A stretch of DNA of 64,000 nucleotides from Humulus lupulus (taxonomy: Eukaryota > Streptophyta > Magnoliopsida > Rosales > Cannabaceae). The notes under the pieces are model-generated. The model did not search any database and was not told the origin of the DNA. It saw only the letters and a list, made by a program, of their open reading frames with translations. The stretch lies in contig NC_084793.1 in assembly GCF_963169125.1 (NCBI RefSeq), positions 139,044,297 to 139,108,296 on the forward strand, written 5' to 3'. Below, in pieces: positions 10,703-22,190 of the stretch (within the stretch, counting starts at the first letter, position 1; the number at the start of each line of letters is the position of its first letter). Both the position numbers and the translations under genes were made by a program.

Positions 10703-12170
10703 TATATATATATATATAAATATATATTTTCACAATCAGTCTGCAAGGAATGGAACAAACCTATGGCTGCAAGGAATGCCACCTCTTCTACCTCTACCAC
10801 CTCCGATAGCCAATCTCCAGCCCAAGCCATTTTAGATCTGTCGAGTTCTCGTCTCCGACTTGAAACCCAGATGCTGTGAGCTAGTTGCCTCCAAGCCCAT
10901 GGCTGCAAGGCAGACACTTGTTTGTGTCTCCAAGCTAAGAAACTTGCCTCCACCTTCGGAGTTGAAGAACGATGGGGATGGTTGAGTCGTCGTCAAAGTT
11001 GGGGATGACAGGGTGAGGGTGAGACATTTTCATCCTTGGCGGGAGTCTCATTAGAGTTGGGGATGACAGAGTGAGGGTGAGCTTGGTTGCTGGAGCGGAT
11101 CAGATCCAAGGAGCTATCCTTCTTCTGTCTTCGCCCCGTCCTTCCCTTTGAGTCGTCGCACATCTTTTGATGAAGAATGACCTTCGATGACCATCTTCGA
11201 AGAGCACTGTGTTTCTGAAAACTTGAAGACCATCTATGAGATTTTGGTTCTTTGTCACTGAGTTTTGAAGCTTCCCTTCATCGCGAAAGAGATGAAGAAA
11301 ACAAATCTAGTGTTGAACCTTTCATCGAGAAAAAGATGAAGAAAAAAATAAAAGAAAAGAAAAAAATTATTATATTTTTTGTTTGATTTTGTTTAAGATT
11401 TTCTTTAAATAATTTGTTAATATTAAGCAAACTAAGAAATTTAATTAATAATTATTTATTTAATTTATTTTAAATGATTTTTGGAGAAAAATTTAGTTAT
11501 AATACACCTCATTAAATTCTAGACACGCTAGCAACATGTGGTCCTAACTAATATTTAATGGTTCAAAGTGGACGACTGCAAGAAAAATGTAATAGTCGGT
11601 GGTATTGCTGTTAAAATTTTTTATTGGGGTTATTGGTGCGTGAACTCGAAAAGAATAGAGGTTTTTGCTGCAAATTTCCTTTTTTATTTTAAAATTAATC
11701 TTTTAATGATTTAGTTATTTATTAATTAGGTATAATGGAGGGTAATTTAAGCATTTTTAAAAGTGTAAGAAAACATAGGGTACCCAATACGTATATTCCC
11801 TAAAAATAATATTTGAAAGGAGTAAAAAAATCTTAATAATAATAATTCAACTCTTATAAACTTCAAAATTGTATATTTTAAATTTTAAATAAATAAAATA
11901 TGTTTTTGTAACAGTAAGCCACTTGGTAATAAGAAATTAATGTAATTAGTAATTACTAGGTTAAACATATATGTTTAACTAAGTAGCTATATTGTAATAT
12001 TATAACTAGAAGTAATTGAGGAGCATCAACTATCTAATTCTCATGACACCAACACAAAATAACTAAGTATGTAAGACTAATAAATGCACCAATAAATAAT
12101 ATTAACTATCAAACATATAATATATATTTCAATCAAACCTTAATATTTTCTATATCGGAAAAAATATTTC
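10703..12170. other. Unassigned AT-rich spacer, no recognised gene
   Basis: Begins with a TA microsatellite (10702-10730). The first 650 bases are less AT-rich and hold short open stretches (63 codons plus, 92 codons minus at 10675-10953). None has a domain I recognise, and both use non-ATG starts or run through the microsatellite. A near-duplicated phrase, GTTGGGGATGACAG(G/A)GTGAGGGTGAG, occurs at about 10999 and 11058. From 11350 on the region is AT-rich and featureless. It may be the only host-derived intergenic DNA in the window, or an unrecognised transposon remnant. Confidence 0.5.
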
Positions 12171-14663
12171 CACTATAATAATGTAACCGTTTTGACTTTA
12201 TTTGGAAGACATTAAAAGTCTACAATGTCTCCCGTTGCGAGAGAAATCGTAGGTGGAGTCATTGTAGGTGCACATCCCACGTCTCCTAGTGAGAGACGTT
12301 GAAATGTGTCAAAAAATGTGGACTTTCAATGTCTTTTACTGGGAGATGTGAGATGTCTCTCACATCTTCCAATAGGAGACATTGAAAGTCCCTCAGAGAC
12401 TTTTCAATGTCTCCCATTGAGAGACGTGATAAACATCCCACGTCTCCTAGTGAGAGACATTGAAAAGTCCCCAAATTTTTTTAAAAGAAGAAATTAATTA
12501 AATTAATATTTCTTTAATATTAATTTAAATTGATTTAATAATTAATTAAAATTAATTTGATTTAATAATTAATAAATTGAAATTAATATAATTAATTAAA
12601 TTGATATTATCAATTCAAATGAAAGCACAAATCTTTATTAATAAAAATTTGAATATTGTTTTACAAGATAATCAATATTTGTTAGACATATGCAAAGTTA
12701 AGAAATATTGCACTATATATGAAGAAAGCGGTAAAAAGTAACAAAACCTAATAATGAGGTTGGTAAATTTAGATTATTGGTAACACATCTGTCGCCCATT
12801 ATTTTCCTATGTCTATGAAAAATAAAAGATAGTGATTAAACTGTTTGCATGTGAATAGAAAAATAAACAATTGAAACAATATACAATAAGTTTCTTCCTT
12901 ATAGCTTCGTAACACACAACCAAATTTCATAGAGCCTACTTCACTAAAACACACAAGTTCTCAACCTTTAATTATCATCACAGCATACAATTTTAATCTC
13001 AGAACGAACTTCACTATGGATGATTAGTTAAGATATTCGAACTCCTCTACCATTTGTTTAATAATATTAAAAGTAGAAGTAAAAGAATATATATGTACTT
13101 CTTGCAATTAATAATCCAAACTAGTAAAATTACTTTACTTAGCGGTCCAGTTTGTTATTAAATCCACAACCAACAAAATTAAATTAATAATTAATAAATA
13201 AATATCACTAAATATCCAACAATATATAATTTATTATTGTAATTTTAGAAACTTAATTACCTCAAATGTGTGCTTGAAATAGAAATTTTGAGGCAAACAA
13301 TACCCTAACATCTCACTCCAACAAAACCACAACCTACAAATTTAAATTAATTAAAATATAAAAGATTACTAAACAAATATCATTAAACATCTAACAATAA
13401 CTTATTCTTGTAATTTTAGAAACTTAATTGCCTCAAATGTGTGTTTGAAATAGAAATTTTGAGGCAAACATCACCATAAAATCTCACTCTAACAAAACCT
13501 CAACCTACAAAAATAATTAATAAATTAATTAATGATTACTAAACAAATAATTTTTTTTTCCAATGAGCCACTAATTAACTTAAACAAAAATGTGGTATAT
13601 ATAGAGCTCAGACTTATAAACTTTAACAACTAAGTCACTAAAAACTCAATAATCAACAAAAACATATAACTTTTCATATATCTCTAATTTTAAACATTAT
13701 TTAAAACATTTATTTTAACATAACTATATATAATCAACTTAGCTAGAATGTTAATAAAAAATTGAAATATATATATATACAAATATACATAATTTTCGAA
13801 TTAAATAATAATAAAAATTAAAAAAAATCATAAATATATATACTTGAATAAAATCTATACAATGTGATATGTCAAATTAAAATTATTTTCTACATTGTAA
13901 ACAAAGTAATTTTCTTAGAAGCACACTCAAAAATCTACTAATAATCAAAACTAATAAAAAAAAATCTCACTAAATATCATTTTAACACTGAACTATACTT
14001 ATAATTTTCAAAACTTACCTCAAATGTCTCCTTGCAATAGAAATTTTGAGTCAAAATCTCAAGTTCCACATTATATTCTTACTCCTAGAAAATCCTACAA
14101 ATCCATTGAAAAAACTCATAATCATAAAAAACTAACACAAAACCGCATATATATATCATATTAATACTAAACCCATAATTTTTTTTGAAGAAAATTTACC
14201 TCAAAAACTTGAAAATGGAGAGATTCTCGTAGCTTCAAGCCCTAAAAATCGCCAGAAATTTGCCCCCAATTTGTCTTTGTGTAATCACAAGAAGAAGAGA
14301 AGAGGAGAAAAGGAGAGGCTCGGGTATACCCAATGAGGAGATCCAACGTCTCCCACTGGGAGACGTGCCACGTGTCTTACATCTCCAAGTGGGAGGCATT
14401 TGATGTATGTACTTCTAACGTCTCCCATTGGAAGACGTGGGCACGTCTCCTAGTGGGAGATGTTGGATCTCCTCACTGGACACGTGTTAGACCTTAGATT
14501 TTCAACGTCTTCCCACAGTTTTGTTGACTTACAATTTTAGTCATTAATAAAAAATTTCAATCTCCCAACATAAGACATTAAAATCTCCTCCTAATTTTTA
14601 ATATCTTACACCAATGGTATAAGACATTGTAGGGTGTCATTGAAAGTAGAATTTGTTATATTG
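12171..14663. mobile_element. Non-autonomous CACTA (En/Spm-type) transposon
   Basis: Left end CACTATAATAATG; the right end read in reverse is CAATATAACAAAT, a matching terminal inverted repeat with one CACTA base changed. Both ends continue inward with CTACAATGTCT and then dense subterminal repeats of the type ACGTCTCCCA..TGGGAGACGT in both orientations (12222-12475 and 14325-14640), the typical transposase-binding architecture of CACTA elements. Flanking triplets are TTC and TTT, so the 3-bp duplication is imperfect. The interior is AT-rich without a transposase. Near the right end, the minus strand has a leader-like segment and a GAG|GTAAAT donor-like site, suggesting derivation from an autonomous element's 5' gene end. 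Confidence 0.7.
13232..13505. repeat. Two tandem ~160 bp copies within CACTA element
   Basis: The block TAATTTTAGAAACTTAATT..CCTCAAATGTGTG..TTGAAATAGAAATTTTGAGG, followed by AACAAAAC(C/T) and AACCTACAAA, occurs at about 13237-13345 and again at about 13409-13515. A third, more diverged copy is at about 13998-14100. On the minus strand the third copy places CAAATGTCTCC next to a GAGGTAAGTTT donor-like site. Confidence 0.7.
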
Positions 14664-14881
14664 TTTTGTTCTATTCAACATTATTATTTTGTGATTAAAA
14701 TTATATATTACTTCATTTTTATTTTATATTTTCATGATAGGAATAACTGTACAATACCGTAGGAGATCATGATATCTTTATTCAAATTTTATGCCTATAT
14801 TAGATTATTTCTTCTTTTTTCATTAAAAATAACTAAACTTTAAGTTAAAAACATGAACACATGATTCCTAATAAATCTTAG

Positions 14882-15585
14882 TGTAACGACCTACTTGGAG
14901 ACTTAGAAATGTTCTTCAAGATTTATCTTTCTTTTGTAGAATATAAACATAAAATATTATTTGTACATTTTAGAATCAATATATATATATTTATATATAT
15001 TCTATGAAAACTGTAGTGAAGATTTTGATCTTTGAAGATAAAATACCTCATTAACTATTGTTATTTCAAAGTGGAGAAAAATGATAAAATCTTCATACTT
15101 TAGAAAAATAGTTGGATAGTATTAAGTGCAAAAAAAGTACTAATAGTATTTTACCAACAACATAATAGTTAGAAATACAAAAAATCCAAATACTGAAACT
15201 AAATGAGAAAATGTTAATAATTGTAATATTAAAATGTGGAACTTACGTGGCAACAACTAGTTCCCACTCATCATGTGTATCGCCTCACTGTCTCAACACA
15301 CACACCTTTTCTAGGTTCATAACTGACTTCATTTTATCTACAACATAAGAAATATAAAAGTGAGCTAATGTCCAACAAGTACAAATATAAATCTCACAAA
15401 AATCTTGTAGTTTCATAAAATATGTTTCTTGTGCGTTCTGTGCATAAGTACCATGTCCGCAACCAACGGACAACTGGGGGTAGCGATTGCAAACCAAGCC
15501 TAGCCCATGAAATCATAACATAGATTCTCATGAGGGTAATGCAACACTAAAATTATCTTTCTTCTCTTTGAAGTTTCTTTCTAAT
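14882..15585 (-). mobile_element. Fragment of long-LTR gypsy family (3' end side)
   Basis: Starts TGTAACGACCTAC, the reverse of the family's ...CGTTACA end. It includes near 15340-15400 a diverged version of the reverse CTTGCTGGGC...GCTCAC motif (GTGAGCTAATGTCCAACAAG). The right edge is not definable; no matching target duplication was found. No coding content; the interior is AT-rich. Confidence 0.5.
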
Positions 15586-15589
15586 TGTC

Positions 15590-16118
15590 TGGCAAACACA
15601 TTTCACATAAAAGAATGTGATACTCTGTAGTCAAACAAAATTTTGCTGAAGTCTTGGTAATAAGGATCTGACCTGATACGATTTTTGATGTTCCAGCATT
15701 GGCTTCTTCCGTGGTGAGTGTGAAAACTCTGCTCGTAGTTCTTCGAAGTGCTTCTTCTTCCTTGTTTTACTCCAATGAGCCACGTCAATGTATAATTGGC
15801 TCAATTGTTTTTGATTTGTCCCTTGTTGCTAATTAGGAAAATCCTTTACAAAGTGCCTTCCTTGGTCGATTTTGAAACAACAGTTGGAACCTTGAAGACA
15901 TTGTCCCGCATTTTTTCGCCCACACTTGGAACAAGCTGGGGAAGAATTATTGAACTATGCTGTTCACTATTAACCTGCTGCACATTTTGACTTTGTTGGA
16001 AATTCCTAGAGTAGTCCATCCTTTTGTGACTAGATTGAGGCATCACTCAATTTCTACCAACATTTGGGTGCTAGGCCTTTTCACTCTTCCTTCAATTGCT
16101 TTAATTGGTATTCTGCGC
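15590..16118 (-). pseudogene. Ty3/gypsy gag C-terminal fragment with zinc knuckle
   Basis: Minus-strand remnant of nucleocapsid. Reading from 16046: MMPQSSHKRMDYSRNFQQS, then after a frameshift near 15930 a knuckle CSKCGRKNAGQC (about 15930-15895) and NCCFKIDQGRHFVKDF. This is the Tekay/Galadriel-style first Cys-box spacing, with the second box degraded. The following piece, FEELRAEFSHSPRKKP, is out of order relative to a normal gag, suggesting rearrangement or divergence. It is cut on the right by the copia LTR at 16119. Confidence 0.6.
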
Positions 16119-16948
16119 TGTTGAGATTGGTTAAAATTAATCGTTAAGTAGTCTTACATAAGGTGGTGTAAAGCATTGAATGGTTTTCATTTAAGTTGAA
16201 GTGAGAATATGAGTTTTTGTTGTAGGCATTAATAATTGAATTTTATGGGTCAAAAGAGATAAAATGAGATATCTAGGCTTACCTTAAAAGTTTGGAATCA
16301 TTTGGAGGTAACTAAGGGTGATTTTGGGCACACTAGCCAGTGGGGAGACTACATGCCGCAACCTAGGTGGTGACATGTCGCCACAAAGCATAAAATCTAA
16401 AACCAAGACAGAAGACACTCGACATGTCTCCTATGGGACTTTCCATGAAAGTCTAATTTTGGCTAAAAAATGATGTATTTAAGAGCACTAATCTTATTAG
16501 AAAGACTTAATGACAGTACCCACTATATACAAAAAAAGGTATTTAGGGTTAAGAAGCCTTGATCACACTTTTCAACTCTAACCTCTTTCTCTTTCTATTT
16601 CTCAAAGATCATAAATTTTCTCCAAATTTTTTTATCAAGAAAGTGCTTGTATTGAGAATTTCAAAGGCTTGTTCAATCTCAATTCATTTTCCTATTAGAA
16701 AAGGCCTTAAGCTTCAATGGTAGGCTAGGAAATAGAGAATTTGGACAATGATACTCCTCGTGTACGAGCCTTATGGTGTTTTTTTCCCAAAACATTGAAG
16801 TTACAAAGTGGTGTTGTTCTTCTCGTCATAGATTGGATTTCGTTGTGAGATTTGCACTTGCTTTCTTCCTAAATTTTTTTAATCTCTATATTGTAAGTTT
16901 CATCCCAAATCTATCTTGATAGGTGGTGTAAGTTCACTCTCCCCAACA
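16119..16948 (+). repeat. 5' LTR of copia element 1
   Basis: TGTTGAGATTGG...CTCCCCAACA, with TGTTG/CAACA inverted termini, 830 bp. Internal phrases (CAAGAAAGTGCTTG, GGCTAGGAAATAGAG, TTTGGACA) align with the copia LTR at 41716-42614, so both belong to one family. The expected iMet primer-binding site downstream has decayed to ATTAAATTCTA. Confidence 0.8.
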
Positions 16949-17028
16949 ATTAAATTCTATATATCTTCTTGTTTCTTTTTTTGTACAACTCCACGTATAA
17001 ATCTTTATTAATTTCGTCTTTGACTTTT

Positions 17029-17823
17029 ATGACTCAAGATTTTGTTAGATTGGGTAGATTTGATGAAACTAATTTTGCGCATTGGTAGGACAAAATTAGG
17101 CTTATTCTCACCACTCTCAAGGTGTATTATGTTTTGGAGAAGAATTTGAAAGACCCTGATCCACCAAAGAAGGATGACACCCAAGATGTTATCTAAAGGA
17201 AGAAACGTGAAGAAAATGAGTTCATATGTCGGGGTCACATCCTAAACACCCTCTTGGATCGTCTTTATGACCTCTACACCAACACCAAGTCCACCAAAGA
17301 TTTATTGGAGGCCTTGGAAAACAAATACAAACTCGAGGAAGACGGTACAGAGAAATTCTTTATCACTCAACATATTGAATTTAAGTTTATTGATGATAAA
17401 CCCATTCTCCCCCAAATCGATGAGTTGCAAATCATTGTTAATAAACTCTCCACCTTTAAGATTGTGTTTCCGGAACAATTCCTTTTTAAATTTATAAAAG
17501 CCAAGTTACCTCCATCTTGGAGAGGCTATAGGATGAAAATTCTTCATAAGAATGAGGAGATCTCTTTGCAAGATATTCTCAAGCACCTAAGGATTGAGTA
17601 TGAGTCTCGTTTTTGAGATAAACATGTGGATGGGTCTATTGATGGAAACTCCAAAACCAATGTAGTTGTTAATCCTCCTAACAACAATGGAAAATGGCAT
17701 AATAAGCCCCATGACAAAAATGACAAACCCTTGTGTCCTAGAATGAATGAAGGGCAATTCAAGAGCTCCAAAAGGCCTTGCTTTGTGTGTGGCAAGAGTG
17801 GCTTCAACCTAAGAAGACTTTAG
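17029..17823 (+). pseudogene. Copia gag (UBN2-like) with CCHC remnant
   Basis: Nucleocapsid protein of the copia element. ATG at 17029 (MTQDFVRLGRFDETNF) gives one frame through to 17823, interrupted by stops near 17086, 17194 and 17614. Visible are the UBN2-type gag fold blocks: DRLYDLYTNTKSTKDLLEAL, then a KFIKAKLPPSWRGYR segment and EEISLQDILKHLRIEYESRF. A knuckle CFVCGKSGFNLRRL follows near 17779-17820, where the histidine is Phe and the last cysteine is lost. The long single phase shows this copy decayed mainly by point mutations. Confidence 0.85.
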
Positions 17824-18803
17824 TGTCTATACTAAGTGAGGTCAATGCCATCAATGGAAAAGTGCAAAGGTTGTGGTATGACACATGTGCCACCATCCAT
17901 GTCACTTATGATAGGTATTTCTTTAAGACCTTTGAAGACACAAATGATGGGCATGAAATTTAAATGGGCAATGAAAGGAGGTCTAAGATTGAAGACAAGG
18001 ATACAATTGATCTTTGTTTCACTTCCGGGAAGAAAGTTCTACTTACTAATGTTCTCCATGTACTGAACATGAGTAGAAACCTTGTGAGTGGAGACTTTCT
18101 TAGCAAATTAGGCATCAAGGTGGTGCTTGAATATGAAAAGCACATTTTGTCAAAAGCAAGAATTTTTGTGGGGAAGGGTTATCCTTGTGCTGGAATATAT
18201 AAACTTTGTACTTTAATTGATTTTGTGAACCCCACTAATGCTTCTACTTCTTCTTCTTATATGCTTTACTCAAATTCTATTACTCTATGAGGTAATAGAC
18301 TTATACAAATTGGTTATAGCAATATCAAAAGAACAACTAAATGTGGATTAATTCATAGTGATATTATTGAGCATGATAAATGTTAATTATGTATAAAATA
18401 AAAAATTGTTAAGAAGCATTTTCCTAATGTTGATAGAAATTCTAACATGCTAGAGTTGATACATACTGATTTATATGAACTAAATGGTATGTTATCTAGA
18501 GGTGGAAGACATATTTTATTACTTTTATTGATGATTGTTCTAGGTTCACATATGTTTATTTTCTTAAGAACAAAGACAGAAGATTTAATGTGTTTAAAAT
18601 ATATAAAGCCGAAGTTAAAAATCAATTGGAAAGGAAAACTAAAGTGCTTAGAAGTGATATGGGTGATGAATACTTTTCAAATGATTTCAACGTATTTTGT
18701 GAAGAGCATGTTATAATACATGAATTTATTGCTCGATACACTCCACAATAAAATGGTATAGTGGAAAGGAAAAATAGGAATTTATTTAAATGGTTAATGT
18801 TAT
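17824..18803 (+). pseudogene. Copia protease and integrase core fragment
   Basis: After gag, the aspartic-protease region is recognisable by WYDTCATIHVTYD (about 17872-17910; the usual DSGAT/DTGAT reads DTCAT). Next come TNVLHVLNMSRNLVSGDFL and the pre-integrase linker with a HS..C..C-like zinc region (HSDIIEHDKC-stop-LCIK). The integrase core follows with ELIHTDLYELNGM (first catalytic Asp), a frameshift, a CSRF-like segment and LRSDMGDEYFSNDF (second Asp). A PQQNG-equivalent reads PQ-stop-NGIVERKNR near 18745-18778. At least five stops. Cut by the CACTA terminus at 18804. Confidence 0.82.
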
Positions 18804-19113
18804 CACTACTACAATATAAACTTTTCTAGTCACATTTTTATGTCTGGCATAAATAGTGCAGGACATGAAAAGTGTTAGAGGCCATTTCTTATCCAACATT
18901 GAGGGTCATGAATAGTTGAATATTTATGTCCTACAAGGTAGGACATGAAAGGGTGTGGTGGATGCAAAAACTGTGAAAGGGTGTGGTGGATGCAAAAACT
19001 GTTTATATTAATAAAAGAAAAAATTACATTTCATGTCCTACATTGGGAGACGTGAATACTATTCATGTTTACCAATGGGGGATGTGAAATTATAAAAAAA
19101 ATGTTGGCATTCA
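18804..19113 (+). mobile_element. CACTA transposon left-end fragment
   Basis: Starts CACTACTACAATATAAAC inside the copia integrase and continues with subterminal repeats of ATGTCCTAC and TTGGGAGACGTGAA, related to those in the 12171 element. The remainder is missing: a gypsy LTR begins at 19114. Confidence 0.65.
18947..19002. repeat. Perfect 28-bp tandem duplication
   Basis: Two identical 28-base units beginning GAAAGGGTGTGG and ending AAAAACTGT, at 18947-18974 and 18975-19002. Confidence 0.95.
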
Positions 19114-19447
19114 TGTAGCGTTCCAAAACTCCTAATATGATCAAGCGTATTGTTTAGCGTGTCGCGAGGGCTCGTGGGGTGATTATATGAGTTATATTAT
19201 TATATGACTATTTTTGCATGATTATGTGTATTAAATGTGTTTAAAGACCTGCTTTTGTTAACAATGGGTATTTTTGTAATTTGACCTGTTTAGGATATAT
19301 TTGTAACTGCTATGTGTTATGTGCTTGTGAACACATTATTATGTGGTTATATATGTGAAATTCGATGTGAGTAGATCATTTTGAGCATTTTAGCAGAAAG
19401 GTGACAACAGGGATAAATGCCCGATTTGGGTCAAGCTAAGGGGTATA
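19114..19447 (+). mobile_element. Long gypsy LTR, first part (split by Tat element 1)
   Basis: Starts TGTAGCGTTCC and follows the order of the LTR at 58634 (AATTTGACC.., a GACCACATTATT-like block, GAGCTTAGGGGTAT-like block). Homology stops at the Tat insertion and resumes at about 28184, giving one interrupted LTR. Confidence 0.7.
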
Positions 19448-19599
19448 TGAACACTGCAAATTGGACCTGATCCTGAAAGACCCAGGCCTTACTCAAGGCC
19501 TTCGCGAGATTGACCTGTCTCACCCCACGCGAGGCCCAAACTCACTTCACCTTGCTTACCTCACGGAAGGTCCTATGGACCCGTGCTTAAGTGCCGCGG

Positions 19600-20390
19600 C
19601 CACGCGAGACCCTCTTGCCCCCGTGCCTCATGGCCACGTGAGACCCTCTCGCCCCCGTGCCTTGCCCACGCGAGACCCTCTCGCCCTCGCACCTTGTGCC
19701 CACGCGAGACCCTCTCGCCCCCGCGCCATGCACCCACGCGAGACCCTCTTGCCCCCGCTCCTTGTGCCTACGCGAGACCCTCTCGCCTCTAGCCTCACGC
19801 CAACACGAGACCCTTTCACCCCCGCGCCTCGGCCCCACGCGAGACCTTCTCTCCCTCGCGCCTCACACCCACGAAAGACCCTCTCGGCCCCGCACGAGAC
19901 CCTCTCGCCCCCGCGCCTCTCGACCACGTGAGATCCTCTCGCCCTCGCGCCTTGCGCCCATGCGAGATCTTCTCACCCCCGCGCCTTTCGCCCATGCGAG
20001 TCCCTCTCGCCCCTGTGCCTTACGCCCACGTGAGACCCTCTCACCCCCACCCTCTCGCCCCCGCACCTCGAGCCCACGCGAGACCTTCTTGTCCCCACAC
20101 CTCATGCCCATGCGAGACCCTCTCGACCCCGTACCTCATGCCCACGCGAGATCCTCTCGCCCCCGCGCCTCGCGTCCACGCGAAACCCTTTCGCCCCTGT
20201 GCCTCATGCCCACGCGAGACCCTCTCGCCCGCACGCCCACGCGAGACCCTCTTGCCCCTGCGCCTCGCGCCCACGCGAGACCTTTCTCGCCCCTGCACCT
20301 TGCGCCCACACGAGACCTTCTCATCCCTGCGCCTTGTGCCCACGCGAGACCCTCTCGCCCCATTTCCTTTCGCCCACATGAGACTATAGT
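19600..20390. repeat. 34-bp GC-rich minisatellite, about 23 copies
   Basis: Unit reads approximately CACGCGAGACCCTCTCGCCC plus CCGCGCCTTGCGCC. AGACCC anchors fall at 19641, 19673, 19707, 19741, 19775, 19808 and 19842, a spacing of 32-34. Because 34 is not a multiple of three and the units lack stops, long overlapping open frames of low-complexity R/P/S/G residues arise on both strands. These are artefacts and are not annotated as genes. Confidence 0.95.
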
Positions 20391-20978
20391 GCCAGTGCCT
20401 CCGTGGAACCGTCTCTCCTAGTGCTTCTATGAAGCCACCTCGCCTCGCGCCTCGTACGGAAGCTCTAGTTGCTTGGGTCTTCACGACACACACCTGACCA
20501 ACACTTCGAAAGTGTATGTCCATGAAGGCCACAAGTAGTCTGATGCTTAGCAGGATATAGAGTGGATTGAGGTATAGGCACATCTTGAAAAGGTGAAAAC
20601 ATCTATGAGGCGTGAGGAGCACATAAGGGTACAGAATGTATGTATCAACCAAAAGAAGACAAAGCACATATATGGTGTCTGTGCCAGACAAGTCGTGGTT
20701 GTACGAGTGAGGTACCTGGTGTGGTCCTTACCAGCCAATCTTTGACACTCATACTAAATAAGTAGTGGAGGTACATTCAGGTACTAAAGTGGAGGCATTC
20801 CCACATATTCTGACCATGTACTGAAGCCGACACCACAACCTTCTGCTCCACAACCTGTGCCACTACGTCTGATACCACTCCCCTGACAATGTACTTGTGA
20901 ACAATCTGGTCCCCTGGGACAACAATGTATTAGGAGCCACTAAAGCCCACTATAAAGGGAACCTCACTTCATCATTGT

Positions 20979-20997
20979 GGGGGGGGGGGGGGGGGGG
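20979..20997 (+). repeat. 19-base G homopolymer in LTR
   Basis: Uninterrupted G run after ATCATTGT. The equivalent site in the 3' LTR (about 28003) has only seven G. Confidence 0.95.
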
Positions 20998-21173
20998 TTT
21001 GGAAAATTCTTGTAAAATCAGATTGATCTAAGGGAAATATATGAGTTTTCTTTCTATTTTCTAATTGCAATTTTCCTTCAAGTTTTTATAAGTTCATTTG
21101 TGTTCATTAGATATTAATTTAAGTTTCTAAGTTTTCCATCCATAATTCATTGACGAGTTCTTATCGTCAATAG

Positions 21174-21191
21174 TTTGGCGCCGTCTGTGGG
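21174..21191 (+). other. Primer-binding site, Tat type
   Basis: TTTGGCGCCGTCTGTGGG directly after the 5' LTR is the usual plant Tat minus-strand primer site. Confidence 0.88.
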
Positions 21192-21239
21192 AAGGATAAG
21201 TGCCAAGCCACTGTTTTTCCATTGATTTCAGTAGAAAAG

Positions 21240-22190
21240 ATGCCGAGACACTCTAAGCGATTGAGAGAACCACGAGAGGTTGAGGTACACCTCGAAGGAG
21301 ACCAGCTGAAGGCCTCCATGAAAGATCCTCCACCACCCGAAAATGTGAATGCATCAAAGGAGCCTGGGGTTCATGAAGATGAAAGGGATGCCTCATCCCC
21401 GCCCGTCCCACCTGATGAGAATCGTCCAAGGTTAGCAGCTGCTCATGTGAGAGATGCCGGCGAGTTCCCGCCCCCAAGGGCGCCACAGGTGCCGAACTCT
21501 AGCCGGTAAGATTCGGACCCGTCGATGCGCAGGCCTGACAAGAACCCCCGAGTCCATCCCGTGAGCTTGAGTTCGAGGTCTCGATTTAACAAAGAGGAGA
21601 TACGCGAACTGAACCAGAAGAACCAAAGGCTAGAAACCACCTTAGAGAACATGCAAGAGGTGTTGAATGGCCTACTACAGGGAAAATCAGACATATCTCT
21701 TCCTAGGAGAAAAAAGAGAGGTCAAGAGGGGGCAGAACCACAGTCCCAGTGGACGATGGGAGGACTCGACTCTCCACTAGTATTACCCTTCAGACAAAGC
21801 GGCGTGAACACCCTAGGAAGGCAAAGCAGCCCTAGGGGCCAGAGCAAAATAATAACTCTAACCCTCACAATGACGTCGAAGTCACCTCTAGGGAGGCGCC
21901 ACCTGACCTAAGAGAAAAGCTCAGTAGAAGAAGGTCTGAAGTAAGGACAACACCTCATGTGGCCCCTCCGAAGAGTAGAGAAAAGGGAAAGGCCGACCCT
22001 ACAGAGCTGAGGGACTCCTTGAATAGGAGGTGACATGAGCTAGACACCGAGATGAGGAGCCTTCGGAGCAAGATCATCACGGTGTCTAGGGAGCACACTA
22101 CCGATGAAGAGCTTGACTACGAGTCACCCTTCACGCGAGAAATCCAATTGGACCAGCTCCCAAATAATTTTAAAGAACCTCATATGACCC
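21240..22190 (+). pseudogene. Tat gag N-terminal part, internally deleted
   Basis: ATG at 21240 (MPRHSKRLREPREVEVHLEG). One phase runs to 21911 with an in-frame stop at 21507. It holds a Pro/Asp-rich stretch and a coiled coil, RFNKEEIRELNQKNQRLETT followed by LENMQEVLNGLLQGK (about 21575-21675). It aligns with element 3 gag (57462-56746). After a further stop and frame change it reaches the block preceding the capsid domain (FTREIQLDQLPNNFKEPHM, about 22130-22185) and then jumps to protease. The capsid-like retrotransposon-gag domain and zinc knuckle present in element 3 (56554-56102) are missing, so this copy could not assemble particles. Confidence 0.85.

Larger units (their letters stand above)
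16119..18803 (+). mobile_element. Truncated Ty1/copia element 1
   Basis: A 5' LTR, gag, protease and integrase core in the copia order. It stops abruptly at 18803, where a CACTA end begins. Reverse transcriptase, RNase H and the 3' LTR are absent from the window. Confidence 0.82.
19448..21172 (+). repeat. 5' LTR of Tat element 1
   Basis: Begins TGAACACTGCAAATTGG (CGAACACCGCAAATTGG in the 3' copy) and ends near TCGTCAATA, just before the primer-binding site. It contains the 34-bp minisatellite, a TATA-like CTATAAAGGG near 20950, a 19-G run, and a conserved end segment. Confidence 0.8.

Noticed and set aside
10675..10953. 92-codon minus-strand frame
   Set aside because: Ends in a tyrosine/isoleucine run produced by a TA microsatellite; no domain seen.
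12286..12497. Short frames on both strands over CACTA subterminal repeats
   Set aside because: Created by inverted GTCTCC/GGAGAC repeats, not by coding sequence.
14882..16118. A single element made of the LTR fragment and the adjacent gag
   Set aside because: Gag would have to run straight into a 3' LTR without pol, and no target duplication or polypurine tract supports joining them.
19600..20390. CRISPR array
   Set aside because: Units are contiguous without unique spacers, GC-rich, and sit inside a plant LTR.
19461..20421. Several long overlapping open frames on both strands (up to 254 codons)
   Set aside because: They arise from a stop-free 34-bp GC-rich minisatellite read in all frames; the products are low-complexity and have no domain.
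20041..20691. 216-codon minus-strand frame
   Set aside because: Half is minisatellite, half is non-coding LTR; the equivalent in the 3' LTR is shorter and has no recognisable domain.
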